DNA of 64,000 bases from Tiliqua scincoides (taxonomy: Eukaryota > Chordata > Lepidosauria > Squamata > Scincidae): positions 228,740,604 through 228,804,603 of the forward strand of contig NC_089823.1 of NCBI RefSeq assembly GCF_035046505.1, given 5' to 3'. Both the position numbers and the translations under genes were made by a program. Every line of letters starts with the position of its first letter. The first letter of the stretch is position 1. Shown here in pieces: positions 21,171 to 30,952 of the stretch. The notes beneath the pieces are model-generated. The model saw only the letters and a list, made by a program, of their open reading frames with translations, did no database searches and was not told where the DNA came from.

Positions 21171-22055
21171 TCTTTCCTGATCCATCACCTTGTAGCGCAG
21201 ATAACAGGCTGGGGTCCTGGAACAGAAAAGCTCCCATGTTTGCAAGCTGATCAGTCAAAATAGGTTTTCAGCGAAAGACTTTTTCGTTTCAGAATACAAG
21301 AAAACGGAAGTGGTTCAGCAGACAGAGTAAGAAACCAAAAGAGTTTATTCTAAATCTGTGATGGGACAGCATGCTTTCTTCCAGGTGAAACGAAAGACAT
21401 GCTCAAAGAGACCGAGTGCCAGGCAGAGAAAGAAGAGGCAGAGGAAGAACGCTTGCCCTCCCTGTTTTCAGAAGGTGGAGCTTTGATTCCAGTCTCTCTC
21501 CATCATCAGAGGATTCTCCCATGGACTGCAGCTTTGTTAGGGTAGGGCTTATGCAAATAGATCAAGGAATAGATCAACCTCTGCTAAGAACCAAGCGATA
21601 GCTCAGAAGGTTCTCTCCCATTTCTTCAGGAGGGAACTCCTTCTGGCCTTGATAGACATGGCACCTTTCTATGCATGGGTCAGAGAGCCAGGTATTAGCA
21701 TATTTATATTCTCTATGTGACAAGCAGGCAAGCTTCTTATGCTTTCAGGAAGGCAATGCAATCTTAGTGCAGCTGAAAGGTCAAATGGAGCGGATTTTTT
21801 TTTAATACCTAAAACTGGGGCTTTTCTCCACAGGGGGCATCCACATAATCCTATTTAGGGGCATTTCCACAATTCACAGAAGATAAATCCTGCCATAGAC
21901 AGGCATATTTCATTGCCACTAGTCCTTGATGTGCCATTAGGCAGAGGGAAAATAAAATTCTCCAGGCCATGTTCGTGCGTGTGTGCCAATATTGTCGTCC
22001 AATTATAGCACATTGTGGGGTAGCGAGATTAAACAAAAAGGGAAATTAACTGTTC
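21171..22055. other. Unique-looking sequence, nothing recognised
   Basis: No supported gene. Short frames at 21416-21601 and 21851-22036 have no motif. Confidence 0.35.
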
Positions 22056-22059
22056 AATT

Positions 22060-22215
22060 AATTCACAAATCATCTGCAGAGTCTTTTATTTAAAATGAAT
22101 TTTATTACTGCCTTCTTCTGTGTTTAATTTCATTGTAATAAATAGGCACATCTCAAAAATGTCGGGAAAAGAGAAACGTTGAAGCCACGCAAGCATCGTG
22201 TTAAAGGAATTGCTG
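22060..22215. other. AT-rich repeat-free block, conserved-element candidate
   Basis: Contains AAATGAATTTTATTACTGCC and TTTAATTTCATTGTAATAAA, followed by a mixed, CpG-containing stretch (AAACGTTGAAGCCACGCAAG). There are no repeat ends. It resembles a conserved non-coding element but this is unproven. Confidence 0.22.
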
Positions 22216-22321
22216 AATTTATCAGACTGCCATGAAGGAGGGAGGGTCTGGTTTCAAAGGAGCGAGGGCCACAATGGTGACTCGTAGCTAGCTAGGTAAC
22301 CATTCACATGACAATATAAGG

Positions 22322-22544
22322 CAGGGGATTCCAAAGTGTGCATTGCAATGCCTTAGGAAAATCTCGCACGATCCAAGTTAGCGGCACCCAAATCTTGGGA
22401 GATTTGGGCGCCACTGTCTTGGAGCTCACAAAATTCCTTAAATTTGGGTGCCACCATCTTGAATCTCATGAGATTTTGCAAGATCCAAGATGGTGGTACT
22501 CTGCTGAGGAGACTGTGGTGGCAAGGTAAGTTTGGGAACCACTG
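22322..22544. mobile_element. Non-autonomous hAT element
   Basis: Left CAGGGGATTCCAAAGTG and right AAGTTTGGGAACCACTG form the terminal inverted repeat. The flanking 8-mers ATATAAGG (22314-22321) and ACATAAGC (22545-22552) match at 6 of 8 positions. Inside are repeated inverted motifs around CAAATCTTGGGAGATTTG and AAGATGGTGG. Non-coding, 223 bp. Confidence 0.65.
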
Positions 22545-22770
22545 ACATAAGCACTGCTGGATCACACCAAAAGACCAGTTAGAGTCTTGTCCCAATTTCT
22601 GGTGGGTCCCGCAGAGCCTCCAATGAAAACAGGGGTGATGGAAAGATCTGATAACTTGTTCCCTCAAGCCCTGAGGCTATTCAAAAATCAAATAGCTACT
22701 GATTGTCCTGCAAACAGCTGAGCTCCTGCAGTGTGCAAGGCTGTGTAAATATAGGGAGATAAATGTTTAA

Positions 22771-22949
22771 GGGCCCAATCCTATCCAATTTTCCAGTGCC
22801 GGTGCAGCTGTACCAACGGGGCGTGCATTGCATCCTGTGGTGGTAAGGCAGTCACAGGGGCCTCTTCAAGGTATGGGAACATTTGTTCCTTTACCTTGGG
22901 GCTGCATTGCGACTGCACCAGTGCTGGAAAGTTGGATAGGATTGAGCTA
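22771..22949. mobile_element. 179-bp inverted-repeat MITE (copy 2)
   Basis: GGGCCCAATCCTATCCAA on the left pairs with TTGGATAGGATTGAGCT on the right. It is flanked by TAA (22768-22770 and 22950-22952). It has the same length and content as 7376-7554. The TAA duplication points to PIF/Harbinger mobilisation. Non-coding. Confidence 0.65.
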
Positions 22950-23114
22950 TAAGCATATTTTCTCTGTTAATGGCAGGTAGTGTGGGCAGGTGAAGACTGG
23001 ATCACATAACTAAGCTCCTCAAGCCTTGAGAGCTGCCTCATTAAAAGTAATGGATGGAGAGTTTTTTTGCAAATAAATAAATATTATTTCTTTCTAGATC
23101 GCCTTTTTTAAAAA

Positions 23115-23194
23115 GTCTTATAAATCTAGGTGGGTCCTGATAGAGTGTCATTTGAAAAAGTGGGGTCTGGTGCTAAAACGTTTGAGAAACACTG
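23115..23194. mobile_element. hAT right-end fragment
   Basis: GTGGGTCCTGATAGAGTGTC through AACGTTTGAGAAACACTG matches a hAT right terminus of the CAGTG...CTCAAAC class. The matching left end was not found. Confidence 0.4.
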
Positions 23195-23399
23195 ATCTAC
23201 ACTAAAGAGGAAAGGTGAGTGGGACAATCATGGTGGTTCCTATTATTATCGTGCCTTTTCTGTCCTGGATGCACTATCAAACTAGGCTGTCATGTGCACC
23301 AACTCAGCCCAGTCAGGCATCTGACTCAGCAAGAGATAATAGCAAATAGAAAGCTGCTACATACTGAGCACTCAGTAGCCAAATAGCCCAGATTAGCCT

Positions 23400-24000
23400 A
23401 GTGGGCAAATTCAGGAGCTTCAGGCCTTTCTGTAAACCACAAATACAGGACTAGCCTGTTTATTGGCTGGCTGCAATGAAATTTGTCCCAGACTTTTTTT
23501 TTTTTTTTAATTTCACTCTCATCTTGCAGTTGTTCTCTGAAACTAACTTGGAGTTCACAATTAACAACAGCCACCATATCAATACCCTGTGTGGCGCACG
23601 ATACGACACAAATTAATAAAGAAAGCAGCGTAATGAGCAGAATAGCAATTTTCCTGACGGAGAGGACAAAGCACTTCCGTTTTCTGAAAGCAAGGCTCAG
23701 GTGCCAGCGGAGAATATAAATAAGATAAATCAAATCCCCCAAAACGTGCGCGAGGAAAGTTTGCCTTATCAGATAATGAACTGGCTTTTAGCGATGAAAA
23801 TGGTAATGGGTCCATCAGCAGGGCTGATAGCAGTGACAACAGCTGCTCGCAAGAGATCCAGAACCACTTGCTTGGTGACTGGTGGGAGAAAATGCATGGG
23901 TTGCAAATCTCACAGTGAACTGTTGAGCTTTCATTAAGTGTTTGATTCCAAGTAACTGTTCACGTCTCTGGTTGATTTATTTAGTTAATGAAACCTACAT
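23400..24000. other. Repeat-free mixed block, conserved-element candidate
   Basis: About 500 bp without repeat signatures, unusually rich in intact CpG for this window (GGCGCACGATACGACAC, AACGTGCGCGAGGAAAG), and containing TTAATAAAG and AGATAATGAAC motifs. Overlapping frames of 78-114 codons on both strands have no recognised motif. It looks like constrained regulatory DNA, which cannot be proven from one sequence. Confidence 0.3.
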
Positions 24001-24056
24001 CCGGCGTGTGGAACCCAACTGTATGGTGGTCAAAGTGCCGATGTCATCATGAGGCT

Positions 24057-24070
24057 CAGTCAGCTGACTG
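24057..24070. repeat. 14-bp perfect palindrome
   Basis: CAGTCAGCTGACTG reads the same on both strands. It lies 18 bases upstream of the large hairpin at 24089-24209. Confidence 0.6.
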
Positions 24071-24088
24071 GTTTTACTGCTGGGTCTG

Positions 24089-24209
24089 TGGCTTTTCAGC
24101 AGCCAGCTTCAAATGGAATCTCTATGGAACAGGTTTGTATGAAGACCAACATTTGCTAACCTAACCTGTTTCATAGAGATTCCATTTGAAGCTGGCTGCT
24201 GAAAAGCCA
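24089..24209. repeat. Near-perfect 47-bp inverted repeat (hairpin)
   Basis: Arms 24089-24135 and 24163-24209 pair at 46 of 47 positions around a 27-base spacer. The left arm contains GGCTTTTCAGCAGCCAGC and the right arm its complement GCTGGCTGCTGAAAAGCC. The single mismatch is at the GGAAC/GAAAC position. A transcript on either strand would fold into a stem of pre-miRNA-like or longer size. The arms match no other repeat in the window. It could be a recent inverted duplication, a fold-back transposon or a hairpin RNA precursor. Confidence 0.75.
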
Positions 24210-24289
24210 GCTCTTGTAATATTACATGCTCTTATACATGACGAATATTCATGACGAATCTCAAACATCTACACTTCTGCTCTTCTGAA

Positions 24290-24993
24290 AGCATAAGGAC
24301 CCAACTCTGAAAGCATGGCAGACTCATTAGTATGGACCTGGTGCCACAATTTCCACCACTGAGGACTGTCAAAGTTCACCACAATCTGGGGGTGGGAGAG
24401 AGATGGCAGAGTCCCTCTAAAATAACCAGATTACACATTTGCAGGGTCGCTGTTGGCGGTGCACACTGTCACAAACATCCTGTGAAGCATGTTGTGACAG
24501 TGCAGGCCAAAGCCTTCCCAGATTTGCTGGCAGAAGAAGCAACATGTGTTGGTCAGCATAGGGGCAGAATGGGGAGGGAGAGAATGGGGATAGGGTAGAA
24601 CAGGCCCAGGGAGCATGGCAACAAAGGCAGGGGGGTTGACAGATTAGGCCCAGGAGGGGCACAAATGGCAGTGCTGGTGCTTCCCACATCCTATCCCACT
24701 TTTCCTTTGATCTGCCAACACAAATCAATTTGGCCTTGCACCAGCAATTTCACTGGTGTGGGTCCGAGTAGACTCATTGTGCTGCCTGGGGCTTTCCCCA
24801 GGGCAAGGGGAGAAATATTCCCTTACCTCAAGGTGAACTCCAGCATGCTAAACTCCCCCACAGGATGCAGCAAAACAAAGCCTCAGGCTATTGAAGAGTC
24901 TGCCCCCCCCCCAAAAAAAAACCCAACACAACCAAAAAAAAAAAAATTACAGTGGGCCTCCCCATTTCAGGGCAGGTTAGGATTGGTCTGCCC
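24290..24993. mobile_element. Inverted-repeat element of the GCCCAATCC group, long form
   Basis: The right end GGGCAGGTTAGGATTGGTCTG is clear. The left end near GGACCCAACTCTGAAAGC is weak. The interior (CCACATCCTATCCCACTTTTC, CCCAGGGCAAGGGGAGAAAT, CACAGGATGCAGC) parallels 62565-63181 and 28013-28434. It includes two poly-A/C tracts at about 24902-24950. Frames of 88-125 codons lack motifs. Confidence 0.4.
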
Positions 24994-25264
24994 TTCTCCT
25001 TACGGTGATTGTGAAGCATTTGAAGTTCTAGAATTCAGATAAATGTTTTCTTTTTAAAAAAAAATATTCCCAAAATCTAATAATTCAAATGCCTGCCTTG
25101 AATCTGACTTTATTCTGAATTAACTGGATCTGTTTCTGAAATGAATTAGATGCTTGAACAAACCTCTACTATTTTAGATTTTTATTTCCAAATACTATGC
25201 CATTGCAGAGGCAAAATTTGCTACAAAGTTCAGTTCACCTGTGTTTCCCCACACTTCTACATTA

Positions 25265-25500
25265 CTGATGCATACACGCGTATTGATAAAACACTACAAA
25301 AAAGCAATCTTGTGATCACAGCTATGAATTCATTTCGATTCTTTTTTGTGCAATGTTTGATCAATGCACCAGAGTGAATACATATTTATGCGTATCAGTA
25401 AAACACTGCACAAAACAATCTTTAGTGAATAGTACATAAGCAAGATTGCTTTTCTGCATTGTTTTTATAAATGCACAAATGTGTGTCAGTAACACAGAGG
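25265..25500. repeat. Two tandem fold-back repeats (TAAAACACTGCA type)
   Basis: Each unit has ATTGATAAAACACTACAAAA-type sequence on one side and its complement (TTTTGTGCAATGTTTGATCAAT) on the other. The units span about 25270-25372 and 25391-25495. A further copy is at about 35630-35790. Each unit can fold into an imperfect hairpin. The mobilising machinery is unknown. Confidence 0.5.
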
Positions 25501-25575
25501 TGGGAATATGAAAATGGAAGGAATGGCTAGTTGCAGAAAATTGTGTATGTACCAATCCTGGAATTGATTTTAGAT

Positions 25576-25946
25576 CAGGGGTGCTCAATAGGTGGATTGC
25601 GATCTACCGGTAGATCGCGAGGCAAAATGAGTAGATCGCGGAGTGCCGGCCCCCCCCTTCAGGTGCCTCTGGGAGGAAACGCCGGAGTAAGGCTCATTGT
25701 ACTCAATGGGGCTTACTCCCAGGTAAGTGTGGCTAGGATTGCAGCATCACAGCCTAATCCTAGGCATGTCTACTCAGGAGTAAGTCCTGTTATACTCAGT
25801 GGGGCTCAAGGTACACCAACATACATTGTACACATAAATGTTATATGTTATGATGGCGCGAACATTGTAAAAAAAACTCTGGTAGATCTCCGGGCCTTGC
25901 TGGGTTTCAAAGTAGCTCTCGAGCCAAAAGAGTGTGAGCACCCCTG
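25576..25946. mobile_element. Non-autonomous hAT element with perfect duplication
   Basis: CAGGGGTGCTCAATAGG at the left pairs with GAGCACCCCTG at the right. An exact 8-bp duplication TTTTAGAT flanks it (25568-25575 and 25947-25954), the hAT hallmark. The interior has repeated GTAGATCGCG-type motifs (25610-25640 and near 25880). A short palindromic MITE is nested at 25683-25808. The 145-codon frame across it is not a transposase. Confidence 0.85.
25683..25808. mobile_element. Short palindromic MITE nested in hAT
   Basis: Two opposed halves, AATGGGGCTTACTCCCAGG and ACTCAGGAGTAAGTCCTG, are separated by AGGATTGCAGC and CCTAATCCTAGGC. This matches the 9877-9970 family and may be two partial copies. 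It lies wholly inside the hAT element and so is younger than it, or was carried with it. Confidence 0.5.
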
Positions 25947-25999
25947 TTTTAGATATTCTCCCCGTTAAATCAGAATTCAAGATTGGAATGGAGGGCACA

Positions 26000-26460
26000 A
26001 TGAATATAAAGAAACAGAACTGGATAAATTAGTTCATTGCTATCATTTGACTGAATTGTTCTTCACATAATATTATGGTGTACCAAGAGAATTTGTGAAG
26101 ATTCCATCCCTCGATGGCCTTAACGGCATTGTATTCTTTGACTCTTTTGAATAGTTATTTATTAAGTACACTTTTGATAACAGCACTGTAAATCACAGTT
26201 TGTCATAATCCAGCCTCCAGTCTGAGTTATCAAAAGATTTAACACAAGCACTTCTGTTGGTGCAAGGAATGCCATTATCGGCTGACATTTACCTACCATT
26301 CTGTCACACAAAAATACGACTCTATTAATTTATAATCTATTATACATAAAAAATACATGCCAAGAATAAATGATGGATTTTTAAAGGCTGGCATTGTAAT
26401 TTGCAGATACTGCTAGCCTAATCAAAGTCAGAGTCTTATTTATTTTTAATGAACTAAAGT
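26000..26460. other. AT-rich repeat-free block, conserved-element candidate
   Basis: Holds CTATTAATTTATAATCTATT, GATAACAGCACTGTAAATC and GTTATCAAAAGATTTAAC motifs, and no repeat signature. It resembles conserved developmental non-coding DNA, on composition only. Confidence 0.25.
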
Positions 26461-26847
26461 TCTCATGGTGGCCAGGGTGTTGCTCACTGAGAGATTCGGT
26501 TGGCATGGATGTTGTTGCAGCCTGAAAGCTAAGGACCAAACTAGATTGCATTGCTGGAGGGGACAAATTGAGGTCAGGAGTGCAATGCAGGGGAGGGAAG
26601 AGATCAACTCTCTGTCCCTGCCATTTTACACCTGAAAAATAATCTCCAAAGGGGCTGACTGCCACGTACTGAGAAAATGATTTTCAGCCAAAAAATGGTG
26701 CAGGGTAAAGGGTTGAACTGCTTGCACCACCCATGCTGATATCCCAATCTAACCCTCCCCACCACTGCTACTGTAAGGAGAAAAACATCTCAAGAGAGAT
26801 GATGTGGGTTTAACTTCATGCCTAGTTTGGCCCCATGTTATCTCCAA

Positions 26848-27177
26848 CTGCGATACAAGGACATCTGCAAGAGGGATCTGAAGGCCTTAGGAATGGACAA
26901 GTGGGAAACCCTGGCCTCTGAGCAGCCTGCTTGGAGGCAGGTTGTGCAGCATGGCCTTTCCCAGTTTGAAGAGACACTTGGCCAACAGTCTGAGGCAAAG
27001 AGGCAGAGAAGGAAGGCCCATAGCCAGGGAGACAGACCAGGGACAGACTGCACTTGCTCCCAGTGTGGAAGGGATTGTCACTCCCGAATTGGCCTTTTCA
27101 GCCACACTAGATGCTGTTCCAGAACCACCTTTCAGAACGCGATACCATAGTCTTTCAAGACTGAAGGTTGCCAATAC
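26848..27177 (+). mobile_element. 5'-truncated LINE with 9-bp duplication
   Basis: The last 330 bp of the zinc-finger-tailed LINE. The frame reads RYKDICKRDLKALGMD through CSQCGRDCHSRIGLFSH and stops at about 27148-27150. The 3' tail follows. TATCTCCAA at 26839-26847 and 27178-27186 is an exact target duplication, which fixes both ends. The frame is open. Three codons relative to the other copies are missing after GMD. Confidence 0.93.
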
Positions 27178-27317
27178 TATCTCCAATTACAGGATCTTCA
27201 ATAGGCATCTCAAGACTCAGACATGCATAATGTGGTGACAGGAGTCCTTCCATAAAAAATGGACCACTGTCACTTCCACTTGAGAGTGCTTCCATATGGA
27301 AACTGCCCTCATGACAT

Positions 27318-27432
27318 TAATCTATGGAACTCCATTCTACAGGATGTGGTGATGGCACCTGGCCTAGTTGCTTTTAAAAGGATTGGCATCTGGTGGGCTA
27401 CCTTGACCTGATCCAGCAGGGCTCTTTTTATG
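27318..27432 (+). mobile_element. Internally deleted CR1 3' fragment
   Basis: TATGGAACTCCATTCTACAG and GATGTGGTGATGGCACC are joined to CATCTGGTGGGC and CCTGATCCAGCAGGGCTC, skipping about 150 bp of the normal 3' region. No frame. Confidence 0.7.
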
Positions 27433-27804
27433 TCACATCAAGCCTTTGTTTCAGCAACATTTGAAACTCAAATCCCTATTTAGAAATGGTGTTCCTGCAT
27501 GTTACCTTATGGTAGCTATGACGTTCCAACCTACCTGTAACACTCATGTGGCTGATTCAGGCCTAACCTTTCAATATGTGAGTGGCAAATTTCCATTATT
27601 CTGTCTGCAAAACCTGAAGCATTTTTGCCACACGGAAACCAATGGGCTTCCAGAATTTATCCATCAAAGCAATAATTGTCTTGAAAACCTGGACAGTTTT
27701 ATTTATGTATTCATATTTAAACAGTTTGCCATGGTTTTCATTCCGTAAAGAGAGATGTCAAACCAGTCAACACTGATGGAAACAACCTAAATAATAAAGT
27801 CAAA

Positions 27805-27953
27805 GGAATACTCTGTCATGCAGAGTATTCCTTCTATGAATGGGATACTCCTATGAATGGAATACCTTCTATGAATGGAATACTCCATGAGCGCAAACTC
27901 TGAGAATGAAAGGAGTGTTCCTTTCACATGGAATGCTTCTTCCATTCTCAGAG
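27805..27953. repeat. Cluster of short inverted and direct repeats
   Basis: GGAATACTCTG (27805-27815) pairs perfectly with CAGAGTATTCC (27821-27831). Three copies of a TATGAATGGAATAC-like unit follow to about 27888. CTCTGAGAATG (27898-27908) then pairs perfectly with CATTCTCAGAG (27943-27953). The origin is unknown. It is not part of a recognised element. Confidence 0.6.
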
Positions 27954-28012
27954 GGACTTTTGACCCAATCTTCTTCAATAGTGCCAGCAAAATGCATTTT
28001 CCACCTTAAAGC

Positions 28013-28434
28013 ATTTTGTGACAGTATTACTAGCCGGTGCGCCAGTAGGAAGGCTGGAACCTTCCGGTGCACACTGGTGGAGTGAAGGATAACTGCTGGA
28101 CCAAGTAGGTCTAGCACAGGGAGGAGATGGGGCAGGGTGGGTGGATTGGGCCAGGAGGGGATGGAATCAACAACACTGGCACATGCTGTATTCCAAACCC
28201 CTTCCCGGGCCTGATTCACCTGAATCGATCAACTCATACTTGCTCCAGTGATATTGCTAGTGCTGGTCCAAGTTGAGCCATTGCAACTGCCAGCGCTTAT
28301 CCAGGGGCAAAGGGACAAATGTCCTCTTAGTTCAAGGAGACTTTCAGCAGCTAAAATTCTGCCACAAGACACAGCGGAGCCCATACCAGTGCTACTGCAT
28401 CTTCCTGTTGGAATTTAGTTAGGATTGGGTTGTT
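28013..28434. mobile_element. Inverted-repeat element of the GCCCAATCC group
   Basis: The right end AGTTAGGATTGGGTTG is clear. The interior shows GGGGCAAAGGGACAAATGTC and CACAAGACACAGC in the same order as 60223-61190. The left end near 28013 is worn. Non-coding. Confidence 0.4.
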
Positions 28435-28490
28435 GGAGTTCCAGAAGTGAACTTCTTTCTGCAGAAGCATTACTCCTGATCCCACCCAAA

Positions 28491-28513
28491 TTATATATAT
28501 ATATATATATATA
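28491..28513. repeat. (AT)n microsatellite
   Basis: About eleven AT units. Confidence 0.85.
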
Positions 28514-28879
28514 AACATAGTATAAGAAGCAGTGGGGAGTTCGAGAAAGCAGATGTCATTACCAAAACCAGACATCAGCATGAACTGTGACTGTAGCAGG
28601 GAATGCAAAAGAACCTTGCCAGATGACCTCAGAGGATGGACAGATTCTTGTGGGAGACTGTCATATACAGTCTGTTTTTTTCCTGTTTTGGGATACCTAT
28701 GTTGAGCATATCTTCAGAGAGGAAAAGTGGGCTAGAATTGTTTTTAAGTGAATATATAAAATGAAAGAAATGGGCTCAGTCCAAGACACAGGAAAAGAGA
28801 TTGAAATGTTTTTGAAGGTAACTTCCAGTCCTTATAGATTTTTTTCTTTCTGCCAAAGCTATCGTAGTAGAACTCATGG

Positions 28880-29560
28880 GGGAATATAGTTGATGGATCC
28901 CATGAGATCCTCTTCAAGTGAATTGTTCTCCGATTCCTGGAGGGAACAAGCTGTGTGCACCCAAGCCGGGAGATTTAATTAAAATATTTTCAACACTTCC
29001 AACACAGCAGGTGCGCTCTTCTGAATTTTTAGACCTAAGGTATGATTTTCATCCTAAATAGACCTTCTTTTGATCATGTTGTTGAATATTTAATATTTTC
29101 TTCTAGGACCACTAGTTAATATTTAATATTTTCTTCTAGGACCACTATCCTTCCATCCTCGGGAGGACACAAGGCAAACTGTTTTGAAGCAAACCGAGAC
29201 CCTTTTTGGGTCAGCTGTTACACTCCGTGGCAGAAACTTTTCAGTAAACATTTAGCTCTGGCCATGGAACAAAGTCTTAAGATTTTCCAGCCTCTGGATT
29301 GAGTTCAAAACCTGGGGAGATCAATGACAGAGGTTCCATAAAAGAGAAAGGCAGGCGGTTGTAAATACCCAAAGACACATTTGAACGCAACAAGTGTGCT
29401 TTGAGAGCCTTTCTTTAAGAGAGACACCTTCCGAAAGGCACTAATATAAACTCAATGGGAATCTCATTCTTATTCTCCTGTGTGTTTTCCTTTGAACACT
29501 TCCCTATTTCATAGCTCATTTGCACATAGAACAAGTCAAATATAGACAGGGGTCAGAAAA
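28880..29560. other. Repeat-free AT-rich block with tandem duplication
   Basis: No transposon signature. It contains GATTTAATTAAAATATTTTC and a 30-bp unit repeated exactly with 33-bp period at 29085-29114 and 29118-29147 (core TTCTTCTAGGACCACTA). Otherwise it resembles conserved non-coding DNA. Confidence 0.3.
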
Positions 29561-29689
29561 TTATGATTGCACTAGACATCTGACACTAGATTTTTGTTTT
29601 TTAGATATTTGACTGCTGGGGCAAAATGCTTTGAATTAAGGCAAGAAGCAGGCCCTCGTTTCCATTCAGAGTGATGATTCACTTTTGAT

Positions 29690-30180
29690 TTCTAGCCATT
29701 TAGAACTTTTACTATCTAGTGGGAACACTCCATTCCCATCCCGAATTGTGATTTAAGATAATACATATAAAACACTAGCAGGTTAAGACCATTTAATTAG
29801 CATTAAAACTTGGAAACATTAAGCACTAAAAATGTCTAACCATCATTCCAGGTAGATGAGGGTAGCCCGGCTATTAAAATTATATATTCCGCACCCTGCA
29901 CCGTAACAAGATTAAAATGGATTAAATATCACATTCTTTATCTCTGCGATCTTTATTGTGCATTTACATTTATAAACAATTATGATGGCTGCCACGGCCT
30001 TAATAAAAAATATTGTTTGCGTAGGAAAAACGTGGTGCTTCACTGCAGCTGCCTGAGATCCAATGACAGGGTTTGGAGAAATATCTTCTATATTAATGAA
30101 GCTAATTTACATAGCAAACAGTTTTATTTTTTCCATTTTCTTTTTAGAATTTCTTATCTCTGTCTTTCATTTGCAGAATA
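29690..30180. other. AT-rich conserved-element candidate with TAATTA cores
   Basis: Nearly 500 bp without any repeat signature. It contains ACCATTTAATTAGCATTAAA, TTTATAAACAATTATGATGG, CTTAATAAAAAATATTGTT and GAAGCTAATTTACATAGC. The density of homeodomain-type and SOX-type (ACAATTAT) motifs and the abrupt absence of repeats resemble an ultraconserved-type enhancer. No coding frame is convincing. Confidence 0.35.
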
Positions 30181-30302
30181 AACAGCCAGCCGTGAATGTG
30201 CATTTTCTCCCCCCCTTCCCTCTGGAACCAGCATTATTTAAGGGCATTAGAGATCAAAGTGCTCAGCTGTCTTTGGACTTTTGTCCCATGCTGATAATGA
30301 GA

Positions 30303-30303
30303 G

Positions 30304-30353
<50 letters not shown>

Positions 30354-30354
30354 A
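30303..30354. repeat. (TC)n(CA)n microsatellite
   Basis: About thirteen TC units followed by about twelve CA units, directly left of a CR1 3' end. Confidence 0.92.
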
Positions 30355-30753
30355 AGAACATAAGAAGAGCCCCGATGACTCAGGCCAAAGGCCCATCTAG
30401 TCCAGCTTCCTGTATCTCACAGTGTCCCACCAAATGCTTCAGGGAGCACACAAGACAACAGACACAACCTGCGTCCTGGTGCCCTCCCCTGCATCTGGCA
30501 ATCAGAGGCAGCCTGCCTCTAAAACCAAGAGCTTGCACATGCCCACTATGACTTGTAACCAGTAATGAACTTTTCCTCCAGAAATTTGTCCAATCCCCTC
30601 TTAAAGGCATCTGGGCAAGATGCCATCACTACTACCTGTGGCAAAGAGTTCCACAAACTTATTACATGCTGGGTAGACAAATATTTTCTTCTGTTTGTCC
30701 TAAGTCTCCCAACACTCAACTTTAGTGGATGTCCCCTGGTTCTGGTGTTATGT
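30355..30753 (-). mobile_element. CR1 LINE 3' end, minus strand
   Basis: Read on the minus strand, the frame gives the CR1 ORF2 C-terminus QHVISLWNSLPQVVVMASCP followed by DAFKRGLDKFLEE, then a stop and the 3' region (CTGGACTAGATGGGCC, GTTCTTATG). The C-terminal frame is intact. Microsatellites lie on both sides. It belongs to the younger CR1 copies in the window. Confidence 0.88.

Positions 30754-30799
<46 letters not shown>
30753..30799. repeat. (GA)n microsatellite
   Basis: About 22 GA units with one AA interruption, abutting the 5' truncation point of the CR1 copy. Confidence 0.92.
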
Positions 30800-30801
<2 letters not shown>

Positions 30802-30952
30802 CCAACACAGGTATATGGTAAGGTATGGAAATGTAGGAGAGAACAATCCGATCTGATGCCCAATTTCTTGGAAGGTTGTCCAGTGTTTGAAATCTATGAG
30901 TAAATTTGATGATGTCCTATGAACAAGAATGTTGTTAGGGCTGTGTGACTAA

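Noticed and set aside
25265-25500. CRISPR-like array
   Set aside because: The units are fold-back, diverged and only two in tandem in a vertebrate-type genome, with no regular short repeat and spacer pattern.
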